Below are positions 26,868-35,864 of a stretch of DNA of 58,501 nucleotides, in pieces. The DNA is taken from the NCBI GenBank assembly GCA_022822085.1, contig JAJECK010000147.1, forward strand, positions 1 through 58,501, given 5' to 3'. The notes under the pieces were generated by a model. The model was not told where the DNA came from, did no database searches, and saw only the letters and a program-made list of their open reading frames with translations. How positions within the stretch are numbered: the first letter of the stretch is position 1; each line of letters opens with the position of its first letter. The DNA comes from Candidatus Poribacteria bacterium. Lineage in GTDB: Bacteria > Poribacteria > WGA-4E > WGA-3G. The position numbers and the translations under genes are program-made.

Positions 26868-27935
26868 ATGAATGACGATTCAGCAGTAACTCACCCCAAG
26901 AGTAGAAACGCGCGTTTTATCCCGTTTTTTCTCATTGTCGTAATTGCAATTGCAATCGGTTTTGCCATCAGGCATTTCATAAATTTCAAAGAAATAATAC
27001 CAGAGCAAGGACATTTAGCGGTATATTTCAGTGAAGTAAACGGGGCAGTCAGTGGACCTACCTTGGAGGAGCGACTTGTTGATAAACTCGCTTCTGCTAC
27101 ATCTGTAGTGGATGCTGCACTCTACCATTTAGACTCTAAATCAATAGCAACAGCATTAATCAATGCACATAATAGGAACGTGGAAGTAAGAGTATTCACA
27201 GAAAATAGAAATGTGGAAGAGGAAGAAATTCAACGGTTGCTAAGGGAAGGTATCCCTGTCCGTGATGATGGTGATAATGATGGATATATGCATCACAAAT
27301 TTGTCGTGATAGACAAGCGGTATGTCTGGACAGGTTCGTATAACACGACTTACAGAGGTGCTCATACTAACGATAATAATGTTGTCTGGATTGATTCTGT
27401 GTCACTTGCAGAAAACTTCACAAAGGAATTTCAGACAATCTATACTTCACGCGGGGAAGCGGAACTCCCTCAAAAGAGTATTCCTAATCCACAAGTAATG
27501 CTGAGTGACGGCACACATATATCTACCTATTTCTCTCCAGGATCTAACAGTATTTCTCCTTTATTACAAGAGATTAATTCTGCACAAGAATCCATCAATT
27601 TCATGGCATTTTCATTTACCCACGATAAAATCGGGCAGGCGATGCGTGATCAATTTCAGAATGGCGTAAAAGTGGGTGGGGTGTTTGATAAGAATCAGAT
27701 TTCTAAATATTCCGAATATGATCCGATGAAAAAGTTAGGAATGTCAGTAAAGATCGATAAAACATCGGGAACGATGCATCACAAGGTGATCATAATTGAT
27801 GAGGAGACGGTGATAACCGGTTCGTACAATTTCTCAAGAAATGCTGAGGTATGGAACAGTGAAAACCTACTGATAATTAAAGCAAATAAGGGGGTTGCTC
27901 GTGCTTATATTGATGAATATAACCGATTAAAATAG
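26868..27935 (+). CDS. Membrane-anchored phospholipase D-like protein
   Basis: I chose ATG 26868, four bases after the preceding stop and with GGGGAG upstream, giving 355 residues; a frame to 26682 overlaps the oxygenase gene and is not credible. A single membrane helix spans about 17-37. Two HxKxxxxD motifs are complete: H142, K144, D149 (HHKFVVID) and H304, K306, D311 (HHKVIIID), each followed by TGSYN. PLD-fold enzymes hydrolyse phosphodiesters, in lipids or DNA; the anchored, single-domain layout resembles Nuc-like nucleases or cardiolipin-type hydrolases. Substrate unknown. Confidence 0.92.
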   Translation: MNDDSAVTHPKSRNARFIPFFLIVVIAIAIGFAIRHFINFKEIIPEQGHLAVYFSEVNGAVSGPTLEERLVDKLASATSVVDAALYHLDSKSIATALINAHNRNVEVRVFTENRNVEEEEIQRLLREGIPVRDDGDNDGYMHHKFVVIDKRYVWTGSYNTTYRGAHTNDNNVVWIDSVSLAENFTKEFQTIYTSRGEAELPQKSIPNPQVMLSDGTHISTYFSPGSNSISPLLQEINSAQESINFMAFSFTHDKIGQAMRDQFQNGVKVGGVFDKNQISKYSEYDPMKKLGMSVKIDKTSGTMHHKVIIIDEETVITGSYNFSRNAEVWNSENLLIIKANKGVARAYIDEYNRLK

Positions 27936-27949
27936 AGGACAGACTTATA

Positions 27950-29011
27950 TTACCGTTCACCAAGTTTTATAGTATAGTTCTGTTCATTCCCGTTTCTATT
28001 GATTTTAAGTTTGATTTCAGTGTTGGGTCGTTTAGTGCCAACGCACCTTAACAGTTGAGTATAGACGCTTATTGGTTCATCTTCAAATTCAAGTATAACA
28101 TCTCTCGGTAAAATTCCCCCTTTGTGTGCGGGACTATTTTCATATACACGTGTAACAAAGACCCCGAAATCTTTTGTTTCAATTTCAACCCCGAGCCAAC
28201 CTCGCCGCACTTTACCATGTTTTATTATTTCTGTTGCAACAGATTTTACTGTTTCTATCGGGACAGCAAAAGCAATTCCCGGTCTATTCAATGTCGGCAA
28301 AGGAAATTGAGACAGGAAAGGATCTTGTACATAAGGTTCGGTTAGCGCAGCGAGAAGCATGCCGACAATCTCGCCTGAAGTATTTACGACTGCACCGCCA
28401 CTATTACCCGGAGAAATAGGTGTATTGATTTTAATCAGTTCATCACAAGGACGATCTGGTAATAATTCCATTCCGCTAACGATACCGAATGAGATGATAG
28501 GATGACTGCCACGAGAATTCGCTAAGGTGATGACCCAGGAACCCGTATCTATCTGTTTGGTATTCCCTCGTTTTAATTGAACTGGTAATTTTTTTTCTGT
28601 CTTAAGCACAACAATATCAGTAAGATCGTCCATCCCGATTAACTTAGCAGGGAGGCGTTTTTTGTTATTCAAGATTACCTCAACTTTGGTAGGCAGCAAA
28701 TCAAAAGTTGTGGTTACAATGTGTCCGTCCTTATCAAATATAATACCAGAACTGATGCTTTGCTGAGAAACGTTCATTTTGCGTATGTTGTTTGGAAATT
28801 GTGTTGTCGTGTGTTGTGTTGCTATTACTTTGACAACTACCGGACGGGAAGTGTTTACAACTTTCTTCATTTCTTTTTCAAGCTGCTGCATCACACTTTC
28901 TTTAGCAAAACTCGGTGTCAGGACAAGAAAGTAAAACAGAAAGAGAACTATTCCAAACACTTTGCCTAAATTTATCATATCTATATTTCGTTGAGATTTC
29001 TTGATAAACAT
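27950..29011 (-). CDS. HtrA/Deg-like protease with PDZ domain, catalytic His missing
   Basis: A signal peptide or anchor (IVLFLFYFLVLTPSFA) is followed by a trypsin-like domain and a C-terminal PDZ domain (GWLGVEIETKDFGVFVTRVYENSPAHKGG, near residues 260-350). The Asp (D132, DDLTDIVVLK) and Ser (S204, PGNSGGAVV) are present. The position that normally reads TNNHV reads TTTFD, with F103 where His is expected. It is therefore probably a pseudo-protease or chaperone-like sensor. GAGG lies nine bases before ATG 29011. It lies beside, but not within, the anti-sigma operon. Confidence 0.9.
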   Translation of the reverse strand: MFIKKSQRNIDMINLGKVFGIVLFLFYFLVLTPSFAKESVMQQLEKEMKKVVNTSRPVVVKVIATQHTTTQFPNNIRKMNVSQQSISSGIIFDKDGHIVTTTFDLLPTKVEVILNNKKRLPAKLIGMDDLTDIVVLKTEKKLPVQLKRGNTKQIDTGSWVITLANSRGSHPIISFGIVSGMELLPDRPCDELIKINTPISPGNSGGAVVNTSGEIVGMLLAALTEPYVQDPFLSQFPLPTLNRPGIAFAVPIETVKSVATEIIKHGKVRRGWLGVEIETKDFGVFVTRVYENSPAHKGGILPRDVILEFEDEPISVYTQLLRCVGTKRPNTEIKLKINRNGNEQNYTIKLGER

Positions 29012-29064
29012 GTATTCATCCTCATACAGTATAACTTTGTCTAATTGGACTCTATCACGAAGAA

Positions 29065-29628
29065 TTATAACCCGCCGGCGGTTGATGTAGTGGTGTAACT
29101 CACGCGCTTTAAAACATAATTACGCTGCATTGGTCGTGATGAAGTGGTAAATGCAGAACCAACACTGCCGAAACTACGCGGTAGAAATCTATCATCAATT
29201 TCTGAAGGGAGTTGCGTTGGTGCATCAGAACCTTGCGTACTGATGAATTCACCTTCTACATCAGATTGGGAACTGCCCTGGAATAAATCGTCGTAGTATA
29301 GGAATGAAGCAGAGGATGCCAATACCAGAATAATGGCAAAACCATACACCCATTTTGGCAGGATAAAAAAGTTTTGCAACCGTTGCCAAAGGGAGAGCGT
29401 CTCGAGTTCTTCTTCAGTGAGACGTTGCTGTAGTGTTGCGGTAAATGAGGGTGAAGGTTCTATCTGCGGTAATTGCTGTGATGCTTGGACAGCTTCGCGG
29501 AATAACGAATACTCTCGTTCACATCCTTGGCATTCATCTATGTGCGACTCAAAACGTTGTAACGTTTGGTAGTCAAGCGTATCTTCATAATGTGCAGAAA
29601 AGTGTTCCTCAGCCTGTAAGCAGTTCAT
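29065..29628 (-). CDS. Zinc-finger anti-sigma factor
   Basis: The N-terminal ZAS-type zinc finger reads Cys3 ... ESHIDECQGCEREY (HxxxCxxC, near residues 29-36), which binds an ECF sigma factor. A membrane helix at about 94-113 (WVYGFAIILVLASSASFLYY) and a periplasmic tail rich in Ser and Thr follow. The gene overlaps the sigma factor by four bases (ATGA), a standard co-regulated pair. It should hold the sigma factor at the membrane until a signal releases it; the signal is unknown. Confidence 0.92.
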   Translation of the reverse strand: MNCLQAEEHFSAHYEDTLDYQTLQRFESHIDECQGCEREYSLFREAVQASQQLPQIEPSPSFTATLQQRLTEEELETLSLWQRLQNFFILPKWVYGFAIILVLASSASFLYYDDLFQGSSQSDVEGEFISTQGSDAPTQLPSEIDDRFLPRSFGSVGSAFTTSSRPMQRNYVLKRVSYTTTSTAGGL

Positions 29629-30233
29629 ATTAACTCCATATAAGATTTTAGTTTATCCTTTAACATTAATCGTGCTCTATTAATACGTGATTTAGTTGTT
29701 CCGCTTCGCAGTTCAAGTATATTGCCGATTTCATCATAACTCAGTCCTTGTATGTCCCGAAGAACCAATGGAAGTCTATACTGATCTGGTAATTCTGCGA
29801 TTGCTTTTTGGACAGTGTTGCGAAGTTCCTTGCGTTCCAGTGCGATTTCTGGTTGGAAGGCAGCATCGGCAGGAGCACTCGCAATAAGATCAATGTCCTC
29901 ATCATTTCCATCAATAGAATTGTCGTTGCAAACGATATTATCAACGTGATACCGTTCTCTGCGTCCTCGGTTTCGAATTTCATTCTTGCAAAGATTTTTA
30001 GCGATGAAATACATCCATGTCTTAAACTGCGCGCGCCCCGGTTTGTATCGATTGGCTGCTTTAAACATCCGGATGAAAGTCTCCTGTGCCAAATCTTCCG
30101 CATTATCTTTATCTCCGGTGAACCTTGCAATGAAATTGATCAACGGCTTTTGATGTCGACGTACTAATAGATTAAAGGCATCCTCATCGCCTTTCTGAAA
30201 GCGTTGCATTAATTCATCGTCTAATTCTGGCAT
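29625..30233 (-). CDS. ECF-family RNA polymerase sigma factor
   Basis: Of 202 residues, region 2 is AFNLLVRRHQKPLINFIARF with DLAQETFIRMF, and region 4 is LPDQYRLPLVLRDIQGLSYDEIGNIL with a helix-turn-helix. An acidic linker of about 40 residues lies between them. GGAGG is six bases before ATG. It is encoded first, with its anti-sigma factor overlapping. The pair is divergent from an O-methyltransferase operon, whose promoter lies in the shared 270-base gap. Confidence 0.95.
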   Translation of the reverse strand: MPELDDELMQRFQKGDEDAFNLLVRRHQKPLINFIARFTGDKDNAEDLAQETFIRMFKAANRYKPGRAQFKTWMYFIAKNLCKNEIRNRGRRERYHVDNIVCNDNSIDGNDEDIDLIASAPADAAFQPEIALERKELRNTVQKAIAELPDQYRLPLVLRDIQGLSYDEIGNILELRSGTTKSRINRARLMLKDKLKSYMELI

Positions 30234-30341
30234 TCGACACCTCCGGAGATGCTTGCAATCTAATATACACCTGACAGCAAATTCAGTTTCAATTTTTTAT
30301 ATTTAAGTTATAAGTCATAATATAGATTCAGACTTGATTAC

Positions 30342-30370
30342 TTGACCCTAACATGAAATTCGTGTAAGAT
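30342..30370 (+). promoter_or_regulatory. Candidate sigma70 promoter for methyltransferase operon
   Basis: TTGACC (30342-30347), a 17-base spacer, then TAAGAT (30365-30370). Transcription would start about 125 bases before ATG 30502. Confidence 0.4.
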
Positions 30371-30501
30371 TATCTCATCATCTATCGTTGTTTAGGTGAT
30401 TTCACAATCAAATGCAACTATACAATCTAAAAATGTTACCATACTGATTTTATCAGTGTCAAATTCAAATGGAAGTGATGCTGCTATATAAGGAGAACTA
30501 T

Positions 30502-31071
30502 ATGTTTGAACAAGTACTACAAAAAGTTGAGGAACAGTGTAGAGAAGAGAGGATTCCGATGTTGGGACCTGAAAAAGCGAAGTTTATTGCAGGATGGGTG
30601 GAAAAGGTGAAACCGTCGGTCATCGTTGAATGTGGCACTGCAATCGGATATTCTGGTCTCTGGATGTTACGCGTTTTGAAAGAAATAGGTTCTGGACGAT
30701 TGATAACAATTGAAATAGATTCGAACCGGGCAAAACAAGCACAAGCTAATTTTGAGAGTGCTGGCGTTGCGGATCTCGTAGACTCTCGAATCGGTGATGC
30801 GCAAGAGGCACTGAAAGATATAAATGAACCAGTGGATTTTCTGCTTCTTGATAATAACTTTGATAACTATTATCCATGTTTTAAAGCAATTGAACCACAA
30901 TTGACCAATCCTGCAACTGTACTTGCAGACAATGTTGGTATCGGAGCAGACTCCATGGCGGATTACCTTGAACATGTCCGTGAAAACTACGAATCTGAGA
31001 CACATTGGTTTGACATTGACCTGCCATGGGTTAAAAAAGATGCTATCGAGGTGAGTATCTATCGTAGATAG
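30502..31071 (+). CDS. O-methyltransferase, catechol-OMT-like
   Basis: I chose ATG 30502 because AAGGAG sits a few bases upstream; an ATG at 30469 lacks one. The 189-residue protein has the SAM-binding loop VIVECGTAIGYSGLWML (near residues 41-57), acidic ITIEIDSNRA, and DFLLLDNNFDNYYPCF. It transfers methyl from SAM to an oxygen of an unknown small substrate. It is nine bases upstream of the UxaA-family gene, so both are probably co-transcribed. Confidence 0.85.
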   Translation: MFEQVLQKVEEQCREERIPMLGPEKAKFIAGWVEKVKPSVIVECGTAIGYSGLWMLRVLKEIGSGRLITIEIDSNRAKQAQANFESAGVADLVDSRIGDAQEALKDINEPVDFLLLDNNFDNYYPCFKAIEPQLTNPATVLADNVGIGADSMADYLEHVRENYESETHWFDIDLPWVKKDAIEVSIYRR

Positions 31072-31080
31072 GGAGGTACT

Positions 31081-33741
31081 ATGACACATCATTTTCTAAG
31101 TGTTGCGAGGTTACCTGCACCAGATGACAACGTTGCAATTGCTACTCAGAGATTAGATGCGGACGTACAGATTCAGTGCGGTGATGATCAGTTTTCATTA
31201 TCACATTCCGTGTTAGAAGGGCATCGCTTTGCCATAGAACCAATAGCAGAAGATAAGCCATTGCTATCTTGGGGGTTGCCCTTCGGTTATGCTTCCCGTT
31301 CAATTGCCCCAGGCGATTATGTATGCAATCAGAAGATGATAGATTCGTTGTCAATTAGAAATCTAAATTTTGATTTGCCGAACACCCCAAACTTCATTGA
31401 TACGATTAAACCTTTTGTGCTTGATGAAAAAGCGTTTCGCCCGGGCAGACAAGTAGAACGTCATTCAGCAGATCGTTATTTTCTTGGATATAGGCGTTCA
31501 TCTCGTCGCGGTGTTGGAACACGAAACTACATTGTCGTTATGGGAACGACTTCAAGAACCTCCGGTTTTGCGAGGAAACTTGCTGACCAGTGTTCATCAA
31601 GTGCGGATAGATATGCGAACATAGATGGTATTGTCTCAGTGACGCATACTGAAGGTGGAGAAGGTAAAACGCCAAATAATATTGACCTGTTACTTCGGAC
31701 ACTGGCAGGTTTTACTGAGCATCCAAATATCGGTGCGATCATGCTCGTTGACTACGGCACTGAAGCAGTCACTAACGATATGCTTACAGAATATATGATG
31801 CGCGAAGGGTACGATTTGGGGGATGTTGTCCACAATTTCTTTCGATTACAAGGTAGTTTTGATACGAACATAGCAAGAGGATCTGAAATAATCCGAGGAT
31901 GGTTAGATACTGTAAACGGTGATGCACGGACAAAAGAGTCATTGGAACATCTCAAAATAGCATTACAGTGTGGGGGGTCAGACGCATTTTCGGGTGTATC
32001 CGGCAATCCATTGGCAGCTTATGTTGCGAAAGAGGTAATCCGTTACGGTGGATGTGCCAATCTGGCAGAAACGGATGAACTTATTGGAGCAGAAGCTTAT
32101 CTACTTCAGAACGTCCACGATCTACAGACAGCACAGAAGTTTCTCAATACCGTTGAACGATTTAAGGAGCGTGTCGGATGGCATGGGCATTCCGCCGAAG
32201 GGAATCCGTCGGGTGGGAACAACTACCGAGGACTTTACAACATCGCTATTAAATCAATTGGGGCAGCGATGAAACGAAATCCTGATGTCTGTCTTGATTA
32301 CGTTATTGAGTACAGCGAGTTGATGGACAAATCGGGATACTATTTTATGGACAGTCCTGGTAACGATTTGGAAAGCATTGCTGGACAGGTAGCTTCCGGT
32401 TCCAACATGATATTCTTTGTCACAGGCAACGGTTCCATTACCAATTTCCCTTTTGTGCCAACAATAAAGATTGTAACGACGACTACCCGGTATGAAATGC
32501 TTGAGAAGGATATGGATGTCAACGCCGGTGCCTATCTTGATGGTACACCGATGGAGCAACTCGGTGAACAGATGCTTAATCATACTGTCGGTGTTGCATC
32601 GGGTGAGTTGTCGGTAGGTGAAAAAGCAGGACATTCACAAGTTTCACTCTGGCGTGATTGGAAACAGACAGCTCCTACTGATCTGGCACCATACCTTGAG
32701 GCATCCGAGATGAAATCCGGTGAACCTATATCGATCTCCCCAGCAGAGGGATCAACAGATGAATACACATTCCGTGCGTTTCAGACAGTAGATGGATACC
32801 GCAGTGATCAACTCGGTTTAATCTTACCGACAAGTCTCTGTTCTGGTCAGATTGCACAGATGATTGTACACGGATGTAACGAACAAGGGATCGGAAGTGA
32901 GCAAGGTATCTCACGGTTTGTAACACTTGCACATACAGAAGGATGCGGTGTTTCAAGTGGCCGTTCAGAAGAGATATATACACGCACGATGCTCGGTCAT
33001 CTTACGCATCCTACGGTTGCACTCGGTTTGCTCCTTGAACACGGTTGTGAAAAAACACATAATGACCATGTTCGGCATGAGATTCAGAAATTGGGTATAT
33101 CACCAGAAAGTTATGGATGGGCAAGTGTGCAATTGGACGGTGGTATTGATGCCGTTATTGAAAAGGTGCACAATTGGTTCGCTGATGAACTTGCTGATAA
33201 ACCTTCTGTCCCCATCGTTGATGCTGGATTGGAACATTTATGTATAGCAGTAACATCTGTCGGTGAGGTGACTGCATCTGTTTCACAGTCGCTTATGCAA
33301 TTGGCAAAGGAAATTGTTAGTGCAGACGGAACAGTCGTTGTGCCTGCTAACGCGACATTCTTGACAGAACCCTTATCTGCATCACCATCGTTAGCTTATG
33401 GACAGAAGGTAGAAAAGAAAGGGTTTCACATCATGGAGACTCCTACAGATCAACCTACAGAGACACTCACAGGTTTAGGAGCAACAGGTGTTGAACTGGC
33501 GTTAACACATATTGCCGGAGCGACCTTACAATCACATGTGATGGTTCCCTTGATTCAAGTTACGACCGATTGGACAACGCAAAATCGGTTTGGAGAAGAT
33601 ATAGATTTAACATCTGTTGATGTCAATGGAATGTTGAAATTGATTATAGAGGTGGCTTCGCGGCGTTATACCCCAAAATTACACGGTAAAGGGAATACAG
33701 ATTTTCAGTTGACGCGGGGTCTGTTAGGCGTTTCTATGTAA
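31081..33741 (+). CDS. UxaA-family (altronate/galactarate dehydratase-like) protein with duplicated domain
   Basis: The start has GGGAGG upstream. The 886 residues exceed the about 500 of altronate dehydratase. An N-terminal SAF-like part is followed by a first catalytic-type domain (RRGVGTRNYIVVMG, VSVTHTEGGEGK, near residues 140-240), then the C-terminal GD_AH domain (LQCGGSDAFSGVSGNP, NPSGGNNYRG, ATG-type turns, 290-530). From about residue 560 a second catalytic-type domain follows (PTSLCSGQIAQM, LAHTEGCGVSSG, LLEHGCEKTHND). The Cys of HTEGCG and HGCE occur only in the second copy. These enzymes dehydrate sugar acids; the substrate is unknown. Confidence 0.88.
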   Translation: MTHHFLSVARLPAPDDNVAIATQRLDADVQIQCGDDQFSLSHSVLEGHRFAIEPIAEDKPLLSWGLPFGYASRSIAPGDYVCNQKMIDSLSIRNLNFDLPNTPNFIDTIKPFVLDEKAFRPGRQVERHSADRYFLGYRRSSRRGVGTRNYIVVMGTTSRTSGFARKLADQCSSSADRYANIDGIVSVTHTEGGEGKTPNNIDLLLRTLAGFTEHPNIGAIMLVDYGTEAVTNDMLTEYMMREGYDLGDVVHNFFRLQGSFDTNIARGSEIIRGWLDTVNGDARTKESLEHLKIALQCGGSDAFSGVSGNPLAAYVAKEVIRYGGCANLAETDELIGAEAYLLQNVHDLQTAQKFLNTVERFKERVGWHGHSAEGNPSGGNNYRGLYNIAIKSIGAAMKRNPDVCLDYVIEYSELMDKSGYYFMDSPGNDLESIAGQVASGSNMIFFVTGNGSITNFPFVPTIKIVTTTTRYEMLEKDMDVNAGAYLDGTPMEQLGEQMLNHTVGVASGELSVGEKAGHSQVSLWRDWKQTAPTDLAPYLEASEMKSGEPISISPAEGSTDEYTFRAFQTVDGYRSDQLGLILPTSLCSGQIAQMIVHGCNEQGIGSEQGISRFVTLAHTEGCGVSSGRSEEIYTRTMLGHLTHPTVALGLLLEHGCEKTHNDHVRHEIQKLGISPESYGWASVQLDGGIDAVIEKVHNWFADELADKPSVPIVDAGLEHLCIAVTSVGEVTASVSQSLMQLAKEIVSADGTVVVPANATFLTEPLSASPSLAYGQKVEKKGFHIMETPTDQPTETLTGLGATGVELALTHIAGATLQSHVMVPLIQVTTDWTTQNRFGEDIDLTSVDVNGMLKLIIEVASRRYTPKLHGKGNTDFQLTRGLLGVSM

Positions 33742-33754
33742 TAAATAGGATTAA

Positions 33755-33913
33755 TTACATATCTACTTTCAAATTTGGCACCTTCTTTTGAAGTCTATAA
33801 ACTGGAGTCTTGTCTTTAATAGGATTACCTTTGATCCCTAAATCCTTCAGGCTTGATAGTTTTTCAACAATACTGATATCTTGTATCTGATTAAATGACA
33901 ACAGATAAGCCAC
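33755..33913 (-). pseudogene. Leucine-rich-repeat protein remnant
   Basis: The minus strand translates in one frame to a repeat end with FNQIQDIS, LSSLKDLGIKGNPIKDK and LQKKVPNLKVDM before a TAA at 33755-33757. This is the C-terminal part of an LRR protein of the NQI-x2-IS type. An in-frame TAG precedes it, so the rest is lost. Confidence 0.7.
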
Positions 33914-34090
33914 CTAAATATCAATATTGTTTCATTCAATATCTAATCTCATGCTTTTGTTGATATAGTGATCTTGAATTTTTACATAAGAATTTCAAAT
34001 TATGGAAGAAAAACAGTCCTGTTGACAACATAATAGTAAAACAGAGTTGATTTACGTATATCTAATCATACTTCTATAGGAGATTACTCA
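33914..34090. other. AT-rich gap upstream of lipoprotein gene
   Basis: No gene is seen. A TTGACA occurs near 34022 but no matching -10 box at the usual distance is visible. The AGGAGA before ATG 34091 is the ribosome binding site of the next gene. The left part may be further decayed LRR sequence. Confidence 0.4.
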
Positions 34091-35020
34091 ATGGTAAGAA
34101 ATAATAAGCTTATTGTGTTATCAACAGTGATGCTTTGTCTGTGTGTAGTTGTCGCTTGTGTAGAGACTGAAAGAACACCGCCGATAATTTATAAGGGACC
34201 ACAACCACAAACACCTATAGCAATTCTTGAAGCATTTGATTCTAATTTGATAAAGAGGGCAACAAATACCAATAATGAACGGATTGAATGGGTTCGGATG
34301 CTCCTTGATAAGGGTTTTGTGATTGAAGATTCACATGATTTTAAAGCATATATGTCAATTCGTAAGTCTTTAGAGGCAATTGAAGATTCACATGATTCTC
34401 AAGGGTATAAGTCAATTCGTCAACCTATAGATGAAAGAGAACTTCAGAACGAGATATGGAGGTTCTATAATGAAGAGTACGATAATTGGGAAACTTTTAA
34501 AGATGCTTTCATTAAAAGAAAAATTTGGGAACACAAACAGTTCAAAGCCGCTCAGCAGAAGAACTCTAATGTGTGGTGGGTTGACTTTTTAGGTGCAGAT
34601 GGAAGAACTGTGATTCCAATTACGAATTCAAGTAGATATGTTAAAGTCACAATTACTAAGCGCAAGGGGATGGGGGTTGGCGTTGGCATGACAGGTGGCG
34701 GTGTATCAAAACTCTCTGAACAACAAAAATTTGATCTCGTATATAAAGGTAAACATCCGAGGGGTTTGGGTGGATGGAAATGGGGTTGGGGATGGAAGAT
34801 TCTATATCTTGATGAAGAAAATAACGTCCTCCCTAAAAAACCAGAGCCTATCAGGCGTGAAGATTTAGGATTACCTCCTGATGTGCCATGGCCTCCCAAA
34901 AACCGAGAACACTTAGACAGGATCATTGATGAAGCTAAACGGCGTGATATGAAGAACCGAGGAATGATAGACAAGATCATTGATGAAGCTAAACGGCGTG
35001 ACGTGATAGAAGATCAATAA
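34091..35020 (+). CDS. Lipoprotein of unknown function with internal repeats
   Basis: The N-terminus is a lipoprotein signal ending VVVAC (Cys 23). The remaining 285 residues are not recognised. Two internal repeats are visible: EDSHDFKAYMSIR with EDSHDSQGYKSIR (residues about 78-112) and, at the C-terminus, RIIDEAKRRD with KIIDEAKRRD. The middle has a Gly/Trp-rich stretch (GWKWGWGWKI) after TGGGVSKLSEQQKFDLVYKG, perhaps a small beta domain. It ends next to the sodA promoter. Confidence 0.78.
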   Translation: MVRNNKLIVLSTVMLCLCVVVACVETERTPPIIYKGPQPQTPIAILEAFDSNLIKRATNTNNERIEWVRMLLDKGFVIEDSHDFKAYMSIRKSLEAIEDSHDSQGYKSIRQPIDERELQNEIWRFYNEEYDNWETFKDAFIKRKIWEHKQFKAAQQKNSNVWWVDFLGADGRTVIPITNSSRYVKVTITKRKGMGVGVGMTGGGVSKLSEQQKFDLVYKGKHPRGLGGWKWGWGWKILYLDEENNVLPKKPEPIRREDLGLPPDVPWPPKNREHLDRIIDEAKRRDMKNRGMIDKIIDEAKRRDVIEDQ

Positions 35021-35060
35021 ATGCAAAAAACTTGCATACTTTATGCAATTTTGTTATACT
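35021..35060 (+). promoter_or_regulatory. sodA promoter with three-half-site operator
   Basis: TTGCAT (35032-35037), a 17-base spacer and TATACT (35055-35060) form a sigma70 promoter. ATGCAA (35021), TTGCAT (35032) and ATGCAA (35043) occur at exact 11-base steps in alternating orientation, making two overlapping inverted repeats, the second a perfect TTGCATA-ctt-TATGCAA. The middle half-site is the -35 box itself, so a bound regulator would block it. Confidence 0.65.
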
Positions 35061-35099
35061 CTCCTATAATCAAAATACTTAAGGAGGCTATTATTATAA

Positions 35100-35711
35100 A
35101 TGGCACACACATTACCAGAACTGCCTTATGCACACGATGCTTTAGAACCTATTATTGACACACAAACGATGGAAATTCATCACGGAAAACACCATCAAGG
35201 GTATGTCAACAATCTAAACGCTGCATTAGAAGGTCATGACGACCTTGCAAAGTTAAGTGTTGAAGAACTACTGAGTAATATTGAACAAGTACCAGAGGAC
35301 ATCCGTCAAGCCGTCATCAACAACGGTGGTGGACATGCAAACCATTCTCTCTTCTGGTCCATCATGTGTCCCGAGGGAGATGGTGGCGACCCGGGTGGAG
35401 CACTTGCTGATGCGATAAAATCTGCATTCGGTTCACTTGCTGATGCGAATGAAGCATTCACGACTGCTGCAACAAAACGATTCGGATCTGGTTGGGCATG
35501 GTTGGTTATTGGTGACAGTGGGTTGGAGATTTATTCCACAGCAAATCAAGATAGTCCAATTATGCAGGGCCATACCCCGCTTCTCGGCATTGATGTCTGG
35601 GAGCATGCCTATTATCTGAACTATCAAAATCGTCGTCCAGATTATGTTGAGGCGTGGAAAAATGTCGTCAACTGGTCAAAGGTCAACGAGATTTACGCAG
35701 CGAACGCATAG
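35100..35711 (+). CDS. sodA: Superoxide dismutase, Mn type
   Basis: SodA dismutes superoxide to oxygen and hydrogen peroxide. The 203 residues carry metal ligands H27 ([12 protein letters not shown]), H82 ([10 protein letters not shown]), D165 and H169 ([12 protein letters not shown]). [10 protein letters not shown] and ANQDSPIM mark the Mn rather than the Fe form. AGGAGG is upstream of the ATG. No signal peptide, so cytoplasmic. It is a single-gene unit with its own promoter, operator and hairpin. Confidence 0.97.
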   Translation: MAHTLPELPYAHDALEPIIDTQTMEIHHGKHHQGYVNNLNAALEGHDDLAKLSVEELLSNIEQVPEDIRQAVINNGGGHANHSLFWSIMCPEGDGGDPGGALADAIKSAFGSLADANEAFTTAATKRFGSGWAWLVIGDSGLEIYSTANQDSPIMQGHTPLLGIDVWEHAYYLNYQNRRPDYVEAWKNVVNWSKVNEIYAANA

Positions 35712-35727
35712 CCACGAACCTACCTCT

Positions 35728-35751
35728 TAGGGGTAGTCTTAACTACCCCTA
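35728..35751 (+). terminator. Hairpin after sodA
   Basis: TAGGGGTAG (35728-35736) and CTACCCCTA (35743-35751) pair with a six-base loop and are followed by TTTAC. It is a plausible weak terminator for sodA. Confidence 0.6.
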
Positions 35752-35864
35752 TTTACTAATCAATAAAAACACAATTCCAAATTTCCCATCCTTCCTCACA
35801 GTAATTGTCAAAGAAAACATAGGGTAACATTCAGCATTTTGGAACATCATATTGTGAGGTAAAA

